A stretch of 64,000 nt of DNA, from positions 248,001-312,000 of the forward strand of contig JAWMQL010000002.1 of the NCBI GenBank assembly GCA_033283165.1, in the 5' to 3' direction. The position numbers were made by a program, and so were the translations under genes. Of this stretch, positions 8,741 to 15,780 are shown in pieces (the stretch's first letter is position 1; the number at the start of each line of letters is the position of its first letter). This DNA comes from JAWMQL01 sp033283165. GTDB taxonomy: Bacteria > Pseudomonadota > Gammaproteobacteria > Pseudomonadales > Halieaceae. The notes beneath the pieces were generated by a model that was given only the letters and a program-made list of their open reading frames with translations, was not told the DNA's origin and did not search any database.

Positions 8741-10356
8741 TCGGCAGCCCTCCCTTTTTGCGGAAACAGGCCGCGTGGCCTCTTCTGGATGAACAGGATG
8801 ATGAACACCAGCACCAGGATCTTGGCCAGGACAGCGCCGGTGGCCGGTTCCAGGAACTTGTTCACCACCCCCAGCGACAGGGCGCCCACCAGGGTACCCC
8901 AGAGGTTACCGACCCCGCCGAACACCACCACCATGAAGGAGTCGATGATATAGGCCTGCCCCAGGTTCGGGCCGACATTGGTCAACTGGCTCAGGGCCAC
9001 CCCGGCGATACCGGCAATGCCGGAGCCGAGACCGAAGGTCATCGCGTCAACCCAGTCCGCACGCACCCCGATCGCCTTGGCCATATTGCGGTTCTGGGAC
9101 ACCGCCCGCACATTCAGTCCGAGCGAGGTGCGGTTGAGCACCAGTTGCAGCACCGCGAACACCAGCAGCGCGAACAGGAAAATGTAGAGCCGGTTGTACG
9201 TCAGGGAAAATACACTGTTGATTTCCAGCGAACCGCTCATCCAGTCGGGGGTGGACACCTGCCGGTTGAGCGGCGAGAAGATACTGCGCACGGCCTGCTG
9301 CAGAATCAGGCTGATCCCGAAGGTCGCCAGCAGGGTCTCCAGCGGCCGGCCGTGCAGGAACCGGATCACTGAACGCTCTATCAGCACCCCGACCGCACCG
9401 GACACCAGGAACGCCGCGGGCACCGCGATCAGCAGGGAATACTCGATCTGGTTCGGCAGCAACAGCTGCACCACGTAGGTGGTGTAGGCTCCGATCATGA
9501 TCAGCTCGCCGTGGGCCATGTTGATCACCCCCATCACCCCGAAGGTGATGGCGAGGCCGGTCGCCACCAGCAACAGCACCGAGCCCAGGCTGAGCCCGAA
9601 GAACAGGGTCTCCAGTTTCTGGTAAAAGGAAATTTTTCCCTCGATCGCGGCCAGGGCCCTGGCCGCCGCGGCGCGCACTGCCGGGTCAGCTTCGCCGTCG
9701 GGGTTGACCATGGCCTGGAACTGGTTGCGCACGGCGGGTTGCAGGCTGTCGGCCACCACCGCCACCGCCGCCAGGCGTGCCGCGGCGTCGGATTCGTTGA
9801 TCAGGGTATCGACGGCGATGGCGGTATCCAGCAACTCCGCCACGTCCTCGTCGGACTCCTGCGCCCGCGCCTCGCGCAACATCTCGATGTTGCCGCCGCC
9901 GGGGCGGTTGAGCAGATTCTCCACAGCGCTCTTGCGGCGCTCCACCTTCTGGCTGAACAGGGTCAGGCGGGCGATACTGGCGCGCAGCCGTGTTCGTACA
10001 CTGTTGCTGAGCTTGACCTTGCGAAGATCGGATTTGTCACTGCTGCCCAGGGCCTCACCACCGATGGGATCGAACAGCTGGTACAGGCCACTGTCGTCCT
10101 CCCGGGCCCGCACCACCCGGTTGTCGTCTTTGCCGTAATAGAGATCCCCTGCCAACCAGGCTTCCAGCACCGGCACCGCGTCTTCACCGCCCACCGCTTC
10201 GATGTTCTCGAGTAGGCCGCTCACCTTGCTGAGTTTCGCCCCGGCCAGCTGCTGCACCGCGTCCGCCAGGCTGGCGGGTTCTGCTTCATCCGCCAGTGTC
10301 GGCAGGCTCAGCAGGGCCAGCAGCGCGACCGCGAGGGTAAAAGAGTAGCGAAACAT
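8737..10356 (-). CDS. urtB: Urea ABC transporter permease UrtB
   Basis: 539 residues. It begins with a signal peptide (RYSFTLAVALLALLSLPTLA) and a periplasmic extension of about 230 residues, then a LivH-type permease with ITFGVMGVINMAHGELIMIGA, the usual UrtB signature, and FGGVGNLWGTLVGA. The long N-terminal extension is normal for proteobacterial UrtB. It is separated from urtA by 83 bases containing a hairpin, unlike the overlapping genes downstream. Confidence 0.95.
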   Translation of the reverse strand: MFRYSFTLAVALLALLSLPTLADEAEPASLADAVQQLAGAKLSKVSGLLENIEAVGGEDAVPVLEAWLAGDLYYGKDDNRVVRAREDDSGLYQLFDPIGGEALGSSDKSDLRKVKLSNSVRTRLRASIARLTLFSQKVERRKSAVENLLNRPGGGNIEMLREARAQESDEDVAELLDTAIAVDTLINESDAAARLAAVAVVADSLQPAVRNQFQAMVNPDGEADPAVRAAAARALAAIEGKISFYQKLETLFFGLSLGSVLLLVATGLAITFGVMGVINMAHGELIMIGAYTTYVVQLLLPNQIEYSLLIAVPAAFLVSGAVGVLIERSVIRFLHGRPLETLLATFGISLILQQAVRSIFSPLNRQVSTPDWMSGSLEINSVFSLTYNRLYIFLFALLVFAVLQLVLNRTSLGLNVRAVSQNRNMAKAIGVRADWVDAMTFGLGSGIAGIAGVALSQLTNVGPNLGQAYIIDSFMVVVFGGVGNLWGTLVGALSLGVVNKFLEPATGAVLAKILVLVFIILFIQKRPRGLFPQKGRAAE

Positions 10357-10376
10357 GAGTTTGCGTGGATATCCTT

Positions 10377-10405
10377 AAAAAAAGGGAGAGGCCTTGCGAC
10401 CTCTC
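10377..10405 (-). terminator. Terminator-like hairpin between urtA and urtB
   Basis: Read on the minus strand, GAGAGG and CCTCTC form a 6-bp stem around an 8-base loop, followed by CC and seven T. It lies just after urtA and before urtB. A partial terminator here would leave the abundant binding protein UrtA made in excess over the membrane subunits, a common arrangement in ABC-transporter operons. Confidence 0.6.
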
Positions 10406-10439
10406 ATCAAGATACAACAATGGAGAGGGTATCAGGCCA

Positions 10440-11726
10440 TTACATATTCTGGCCGGAACAGGTCTTGGTGACCGTGTTGTAGTTGCCGCAGCTGATCGGT
10501 GCGGTCCAGTCGGCAATGATGTCCTTGGAACCGGGCAGGAAATCGGACCAGGCGTCGCCATCAACCAGGCCGTCGGTTTCCCAGACCACTTCAAACTGGC
10601 CATCTTCCTGTATTTCGCCGATCAGCACCGGCTTGCTCAGGTGGTGCGCCTTGTTCATCGTGGCCATACCACCGGTCAGGTTGGGAGTGGTGATGCCAAT
10701 CATGGCCTGCTCTACCGCGTCGGTGTCAGTGGTGCCGGCTTTTTCAACGGCTTTCACCCACATGTTGAAGCCGATAAAGGTCGCTTCCATGGGATCGTTG
10801 GTCACCCGCTCGTCATCGCCGATAAACTCTTTCCACTGTTCGATAAACGCCTCGTTCTCATCGCTCTCCACGCTCTGGAAGTAGTTCCAGGCGGCGAGGT
10901 GGCCGACCAGGGGCTTGGTATCGAGGCCGGACAGCTCCTCTTCACCGACGGAAAAAGCCACCACCGGAATGTCCTCGGCGGAAATACCCTGGTTCCCCAA
11001 CTCCTTGTAGAAGGGCACGTTGGCATCGCCGTTGATGGTGGAAACCACCGCGGTCTTCTTGCCCGCGCTGCCGAACTTCTTGATGTCGGATACGATACTC
11101 TGCCAGTCCGAGTGGCCGAAGGGCGTATAGTTGATCATGATGTCTTTTTCGTCGACGCCCCTGGCTTTCAGGTACGCCTCCAGGATCTTGTTGGTGGTAC
11201 GCGGGTAGACATAGTCGGTCCCCGCGAGCACCCAGCGCTCCACCTCGAGGTCGTTCATCAGGTAATCAACCGCCGGTATGGCCTGCTGGTTGGGCGCGGC
11301 ACCGGTGTAGAACACGTTCTTGGAAGACTCTTCCCCCTCGTACTGCACGGGGTAGAAGAGCAGACCGTTCAGTTCCTCGATCACCGGCAGCACGGACTTG
11401 CGCGACACCGAGGTCCAGCAGCCGAAAATCACGTCCACCTCGTCCTGGGTCAGCAGCTCGCGGGTTTTTTCCGCGAACAGCGGCCAGTTGGACGCGGGGT
11501 CCACCACCACCGGCTCCAGCTGCTTGCCGAGCAGACCGCCCTTCTTGTTCTGTTCCTCGACCATCATCAGGACCGTGTCCTTCAACGTGGTCTCGCTGAT
11601 CGCCATGGTGCCGGACAGGGAGTGCAGCACGCCGACCTTGATCGTGTCCGCGGCATGCAGGGTGGCGCTGAGCACGGCACCCCCGACGACGACCGCGGCC
11701 CTGGATATGAGTGTGTTGAGTTTCAT
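10440..11726 (-). CDS. urtA: Urea ABC transporter substrate-binding protein UrtA
   Basis: 428 residues with a signal peptide (AAVVVGGAVLSATLHA) followed by a type I periplasmic-binding fold. IKVGVLHSLSGTMAISETTL, FGCWTSVSRKSVLPV and LFYPVQYEGEESS are diagnostic of urea/short-chain amide binding proteins (UrtA/FmdD type) rather than of leucine-binding proteins. It captures urea in the periplasm and delivers it to UrtBC. An AGGAAAAA ribosome site sits 5 bases before the ATG. The porin gene upstream ends 37 bases away on the same strand. Confidence 0.95.
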   Translation of the reverse strand: MKLNTLISRAAVVVGGAVLSATLHAADTIKVGVLHSLSGTMAISETTLKDTVLMMVEEQNKKGGLLGKQLEPVVVDPASNWPLFAEKTRELLTQDEVDVIFGCWTSVSRKSVLPVIEELNGLLFYPVQYEGEESSKNVFYTGAAPNQQAIPAVDYLMNDLEVERWVLAGTDYVYPRTTNKILEAYLKARGVDEKDIMINYTPFGHSDWQSIVSDIKKFGSAGKKTAVVSTINGDANVPFYKELGNQGISAEDIPVVAFSVGEEELSGLDTKPLVGHLAAWNYFQSVESDENEAFIEQWKEFIGDDERVTNDPMEATFIGFNMWVKAVEKAGTTDTDAVEQAMIGITTPNLTGGMATMNKAHHLSKPVLIGEIQEDGQFEVVWETDGLVDGDAWSDFLPGSKDIIADWTAPISCGNYNTVTKTCSGQNM

Positions 11727-11763
11727 AGTGTTTTTCCTGTGCTGATTGAATTTTTACGGGTGA

Positions 11764-12924
11764 TCAGATCTGTACCTGGACACCGAAGGAAAGCGAATCG
11801 ACATCGGCGCCGGGATAACCGGAGATATTGCCGTCGCCGGTGTTGTAGTTGAGATTCAGACGCGCGTTGAAACCGTCGATCACGTAGTTCACGCCCACCT
11901 CGGTCAGGTCGGACTTGTCCGAATCATCCGGGTCGTTTTCGACATAGCGCACGTAGGGCTGAAACTTGCCCGGCCCGGTCGCGCCCGGGAACAGGTAGCC
12001 AGCAGTCACGAAATAGGACGTGCCCTCGAACAGGCAGAAGCAGTCGCCTTCGGACGGGGTTGCCAGGGTAAAGTCGGCGTCGAAGTCCTTGTACTCCGCC
12101 TCCAGGTTGAGCACGCCACCGCCGCCGAACACGGTTTCCGAAAACAGGTCCACCGTGTAGCCCGAGAAATCGCCGCTCTCGGTGGCGGAACCGGTCCCGC
12201 CGTCCTGGCTCTGGAAGGACACGGCCAGGGTCAGGATATTACCCAGGCCGCCGTAGTAGGAACTGCTGGTGTAGTAGCCCGGGTTGGATTCCATGTTCAG
12301 GAAGTTGTAGGCGAAGCGGCCGGCAAACAACAGGTCGTCTTCCTGGTTGCCCTTGCCCTCGAGGCCGTCGAAGGCCCCGATCGCGTACTGGAACTTGCCC
12401 AGTGCGCCCCACACCGTCACCCCATCATCGCGGCCATAGGTACCCGCCTCGCCGCCCTGGTCTGACGGGTACAAGGGCTGGGTATACTGGTTCCAGGTCA
12501 TGCCGTAGTAGGGGCCGTTCATCTCGATCCGGTCGGCGGGGGTCAGCATGCGCCCTACCCACACGTTGAACTTCGGGTCCAGTTCGAACTGGACGATAGC
12601 GTCCAGCACATCGACCGGGCCATCGCCGTAAATCTCTTCGGTATTGAGCGTGAACTTAATGTACTCGTGAACCTGGCCGCCCATGTAGATACGCACGCTC
12701 TCGATGTCGAAATTCCAGGCGTCGTCCTCGCCGTTGGGCGCGGCTTCCTCGGTCCACTTGGCGATGGTACGCATGCCGGCGCCGATACTGAACCACTTGG
12801 TTTCGTCGATTTCCATCCTGGCACCGGCGAATGCCGGAGCAGAGAGGGTGGTCAGGCCGGTGAGTCCGCCCGCCATGAGCAGCGCCGCAATCGGCTTCAA
12901 ACTTCGCTTGCTTGGTCCAGACAT
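11764..12924 (-). CDS. Outer-membrane porin leading the urea-uptake operon
   Basis: 386 residues. A signal peptide (PIAALLMAGGLTGLTTLSAP, cut after AFA) is followed by a beta-rich barrel with many aromatic-alternating strands, ending in QVQI. N-terminal part WFSIGAGMRTIAKWTEEA and the strand VWVGRMLTPADRIEMNGPYY resemble porins of the OprP/phosphate-selective-like superfamily. A GGGGGA ribosome site is 8 bases before the ATG. Position directly ahead of urtA suggests it is the outer-membrane entry route for urea or small amides; substrate specificity is inference. Confidence 0.75.
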   Translation of the reverse strand: MSGPSKRSLKPIAALLMAGGLTGLTTLSAPAFAGARMEIDETKWFSIGAGMRTIAKWTEEAAPNGEDDAWNFDIESVRIYMGGQVHEYIKFTLNTEEIYGDGPVDVLDAIVQFELDPKFNVWVGRMLTPADRIEMNGPYYGMTWNQYTQPLYPSDQGGEAGTYGRDDGVTVWGALGKFQYAIGAFDGLEGKGNQEDDLLFAGRFAYNFLNMESNPGYYTSSSYYGGLGNILTLAVSFQSQDGGTGSATESGDFSGYTVDLFSETVFGGGGVLNLEAEYKDFDADFTLATPSEGDCFCLFEGTSYFVTAGYLFPGATGPGKFQPYVRYVENDPDDSDKSDLTEVGVNYVIDGFNARLNLNYNTGDGNISGYPGADVDSLSFGVQVQI

Positions 12925-13049
12925 GTTTAATTCCCCCTGGGTGTGTTTTGTTGGTGAGACATTCAGATGCCTGACGGCGATTATTCACCGCCGGAGCCAG
13001 GGGGGATATTCGTCGATCGGACAGCCGGACTCAGTCGTTTGTCGGCGGC

Positions 13050-13069
13050 ACTACGTCATCTGACGTAGT
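13050..13069. promoter_or_regulatory. Perfect palindrome upstream of the porin-urt operon
   Basis: ACTACGTCA and TGACGTAGT form a perfect 9-2-9 inverted repeat 125 bases before the porin start codon and just after the end of the convergent-side gene cluster at 13094. The symmetry and place suit an operator for the LuxR-type regulator encoded at 5165-6079 or another dimeric regulator. No T tract follows, so it is not a terminator. Confidence 0.5.
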
Positions 13070-13093
13070 TCAGGGGAGTGGGCGCTGGCGGCT

Positions 13094-13393
13094 TCAGCCG
13101 CCCGATAGCGCCCCGACGACCAGGAAGGGTTCGCGCCCCTCGCAGACCTCAGGGGGCAGGGGCTCGTCGGGAGATACGTCGGATAAATCGCGACTACAGG
13201 CGTAGAAGCGGATATAGGCGCGGCGCCTGCCACTGCGCTGGTCGCGGGTGGTACCGCGCAGGGCGGGAAAACGTTCTTCCAGGGCATCCAGCAGGGCGCG
13301 CTGGGTGGCGGTGCCCTCCAGGTCCAGCTGTACCGGGCCGTCGACACGCGCCAGCCGCAGCAGCGGGGCGGGCAGTACCACCTCGACCGTCAC
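13094..13393 (-). CDS. MoaD/ThiS-family sulfur-carrier protein
   Basis: 99 residues. A ubiquitin-like carrier: N-terminal strand TVEVVLPAPLLRLA, the family helix in ALLDALEERFPALRG, and most tellingly the C-terminal Gly-Gly (VVGALSGG) that is adenylated and thiocarboxylated by MoeB/ThiF enzymes. The protein is longer than true MoaD (about 80) because of the insert RRRAYIRFYACSRDLSD. It overlaps the stop of the BNR protein gene by 4 bases and lies across from a MoeB-rhodanese gene that could charge it. Which pathway it feeds is unknown. Confidence 0.8.
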   Translation of the reverse strand: MTVEVVLPAPLLRLARVDGPVQLDLEGTATQRALLDALEERFPALRGTTRDQRSGRRRAYIRFYACSRDLSDVSPDEPLPPEVCEGREPFLVVGALSGG

Positions 13394-14502
13394 AGGGTCT
13401 GCACCTCCACGGACAGCACCGGGGGTAGATGACCGGCGATGGCCTGCCAGGTGTCGCCGCTGTCTCTCGAGGCGTAAACCTGGCCCCCGGAGGTGCCGAA
13501 GTACACCCCGCAGGGGTGTATCGAATCCACCGCCATCGCGTCGCGCAGGACATTCACGTAGCAGTGTTCCTGTGGCAGCCCCTCGGTGAGGGCTTCCCAG
13601 TCCCCTCCCCCGCTGCGGCTGCGGTAAACGCGCAGCTTGCCCTCCGGGGGAAAACGTTCCGAGTCGCTTTCGAGCGGCACCACGTAGATAGTCTCCGGTT
13701 CGTGGCTGTGCACCGCGATCGGGAAACCAAAATCACTGGGCAGGTCGCCGCTGATCTCGCGCCAGTTGTCGCCGCCGTCGTCGCTGCGCATCACGTCCCA
13801 GTGTTTCTGCATGAACAGCACGTCGGGGTTGGCAGGGTGAACCGCCAGGCGGTGCACACAGTGCCCCACTTCCGCCTCGGGGTCGGGAATCTGCTCCGAG
13901 TGCAGGCCGCGGTTTATCGGCTGCCAGGTCTCGCCGTGGTCGTCGCTGCGGAAAACGCCCGCTGCCGAGATGGCCACGGTGATACGCCCGGGCCTTTGCG
14001 GGTTGAGCAGGATCGTGTGCAGGCACATGCCGCCGGCGCCCGGCATCCAGTCGGGGCCGGTGCCGTGCCCGCGCAGGCCGGGCAATTCCTGCCAGGTCCG
14101 GCCGCCATCCCGGGTCCGGAACAGGGCGGCGTCCTCCACCCCGGCATACAGCGTGTCCGGGTCGTCCGCGGTGGGCTCCAGGTGCCACACGCGTTTGAAT
14201 TCCCACGGGCGCAGGGAGCCGTCGTACCACTGGTGCTCGCCCACCTCGCCGACGTAATTGAACTCGTTGCCTACCGTATCCCAGGTCCGGCCGCCGTCAT
14301 CCGAGCGCTGTATGACCTGGCCGAACCAGTCGCTGCTCGTGGCCGCGTACAGGCGGTCGGGATTCGCGGGAGATCCGGCCACGTGGTAGGCTTCCCAGCC
14401 GCTGAAGTGCGGCCCCTCTATATTCCATGATTCCCGCCTGCCGTCCGACGTGATGATGAATGCGCCTTTGCGCGTACCGACCAGCACCCTGACTCCGCTC
14501 AT
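13390..14502 (-). CDS. BNR/sialidase-type beta-propeller protein
   Basis: 370 residues starting at an ATG with GGAGG ribosome site; a longer frame to 14640 overlaps the divergent gene and is unlikely. Repeated Asp-box motifs are visible: SDDGGRTWDTVG, TRDGGRTWQELP, SDDHGETWQP, SDDGGDNWRE, SRSGGGDWEAL and SRDSGDTWQAI, one per propeller blade, so a six- or seven-bladed propeller. No signal peptide, so cytoplasmic, unlike true sialidases. The catalytic residues of sialidases are not evident. It is translationally coupled to the MoaD-like gene, which suggests a shared function. Confidence 0.8.
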   Translation of the reverse strand: MSGVRVLVGTRKGAFIITSDGRRESWNIEGPHFSGWEAYHVAGSPANPDRLYAATSSDWFGQVIQRSDDGGRTWDTVGNEFNYVGEVGEHQWYDGSLRPWEFKRVWHLEPTADDPDTLYAGVEDAALFRTRDGGRTWQELPGLRGHGTGPDWMPGAGGMCLHTILLNPQRPGRITVAISAAGVFRSDDHGETWQPINRGLHSEQIPDPEAEVGHCVHRLAVHPANPDVLFMQKHWDVMRSDDGGDNWREISGDLPSDFGFPIAVHSHEPETIYVVPLESDSERFPPEGKLRVYRSRSGGGDWEALTEGLPQEHCYVNVLRDAMAVDSIHPCGVYFGTSGGQVYASRDSGDTWQAIAGHLPPVLSVEVQTL

Positions 14503-14614
14503 CCCGGCCTCCGCTGCGCCACACCGATTTGCCAACCGGTGTGCTGTGTACGATCCTTCCAGCATAGTCGATCCTGCACCGATTGCGCGGCGATCAGCCG
14601 CCGGGAGAACCGCG

Positions 14615-15739
14615 ATGGCCGGGCTCAGCCCCGAGGACATCCAGCGCTACAGCCGCCAGATCATCCTGCCGGAAGTCACGGAGTCAGGCCAGCAACAACT
14701 GGCCGACGCGCGGGTCCTGTGCGTCGGCGCCGGCGGCCTGGGCTCCCCGCTGGCGCTCTATCTCGCCGCCGCCGGGATCGGGACCCTGGGACTGGTGGAT
14801 TTCGACCGGGTCGATCTCAGTAATATCCAGCGCCAGGTGTTGTATGCCAGCGGCGATGTCGGGCGCCCGAAACTGGAGGCGGCGCGGGAACGCCTGACCG
14901 CGCTCAATCCCGCCACCCGCGTCGTGGCCCACCCGGTTCGATTGACCAGCGACAATGTCATGGCGACCTGCCAGGACTACGACATTTTGGTGGACGGCAG
15001 CGATAACTTCCCCACCCGCTACCTGCTGAACGACGCCGCCGTACTGCTGGGCAAGCCGCTGGTGCATGCCAGCGTGTTCCGCTTCGAGGGGCAGCTCAGC
15101 GTGTTCGATGCGACGCGGGGACCCTGTTACCGTTGCCTGTTTCCGGAACCGCCCCCCGAAGCCCTGGTGCCCTCCTGCGCGGAAGGCGGCGTGCTGGGCA
15201 TGTTGCCGGGTATCCTCGGCTGCATGCAGGCCCTGGAAGTCGTCAAGCTGGTCCTGTCGCGGGGCGAGCCCCTGCGGGGCCGGCTGCTGATGTTCGACGG
15301 GCTGGCCATGCGCTGGCGGGAACTGCCCGTGGCAAAGGACCCAGATTGCCCGCTGTGTGGCGACAAGCGGACCATTCACTCACCGCAGGACATGGCATCT
15401 ATGCAAAAAGACTCCACAACCGACACAGAGCTTCCGCGCATCTCCGTCCAGGAGCTGGCGCGGCAACTGGCCTCCGGGCAACCGCCGGTCGTTCTGGACG
15501 TGCGCGAACCCGCCGAATTTTCCCTGGCGCACATCCCCGGCGCCCGCCTGATACCGCTCGCCGAGCTGCCCGGCCGGCTGGACGAACTCAACCCGGACCA
15601 CAGCTACGTCGTCACCTGCCAGAAGGGACCGCGCGGCGAACGGGCCTGCAGCGCCCTGCGGCAGGCCGGCTTCAGCCGCCTACTGCTGCTGGAGGGCGGG
15701 GTCGAGGCCTGGGTTGCGCATCATGGATTCCCGCCCTGA
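14615..15739 (+). CDS. moeB: MoeB/ThiF-type adenylyltransferase fused to rhodanese
   Basis: 374 residues from an ATG with GGGAGA ribosome site. Residues 5-245 are an E1-like enzyme: RYSRQIILPEV, nucleotide loop VGAGGLGSPLALYLAAAG, VDFDRVDLSNIQRQVLY, SDNFPTRYLLND, catalytic-loop cysteine in VPSCAEGGVLGMLPG, and zinc ligands CYRC and CPLC. The last 110 residues are a rhodanese domain (VVLDVREPAEFSLAHIPGA) with active-site Cys in VTCQKGPRGE. It activates the Gly-Gly tail of a sulfur carrier as an acyl-adenylate and the rhodanese supplies sulfur. The divergent neighbour cluster encodes a suitable carrier. Whether it serves molybdopterin, thiamine or another product cannot be told here. Confidence 0.9.
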   Translation: MAGLSPEDIQRYSRQIILPEVTESGQQQLADARVLCVGAGGLGSPLALYLAAAGIGTLGLVDFDRVDLSNIQRQVLYASGDVGRPKLEAARERLTALNPATRVVAHPVRLTSDNVMATCQDYDILVDGSDNFPTRYLLNDAAVLLGKPLVHASVFRFEGQLSVFDATRGPCYRCLFPEPPPEALVPSCAEGGVLGMLPGILGCMQALEVVKLVLSRGEPLRGRLLMFDGLAMRWRELPVAKDPDCPLCGDKRTIHSPQDMASMQKDSTTDTELPRISVQELARQLASGQPPVVLDVREPAEFSLAHIPGARLIPLAELPGRLDELNPDHSYVVTCQKGPRGERACSALRQAGFSRLLLLEGGVEAWVAHHGFPP

Positions 15740-15745
15740 ATCGTC

Positions 15746-15765
15746 ATCCCCGCGCAGGCGGGGAT
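15746..15765. repeat. REP-like palindromic repeat between convergent genes
   Basis: ATCCCCGC and GCGGGGAT form an 8-bp stem with a 4-base loop, within the core CGTCATCCCCGCG...CGGGGATCC that is a common dispersed intergenic palindrome in proteobacteria. It lies between the ends of moeB and the TonB receptor gene and may act as a bidirectional transcript end. A related copy is at 22206-22225. Confidence 0.7.
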
Positions 15766-15780
15766 CCCAATAGAGGCTGA

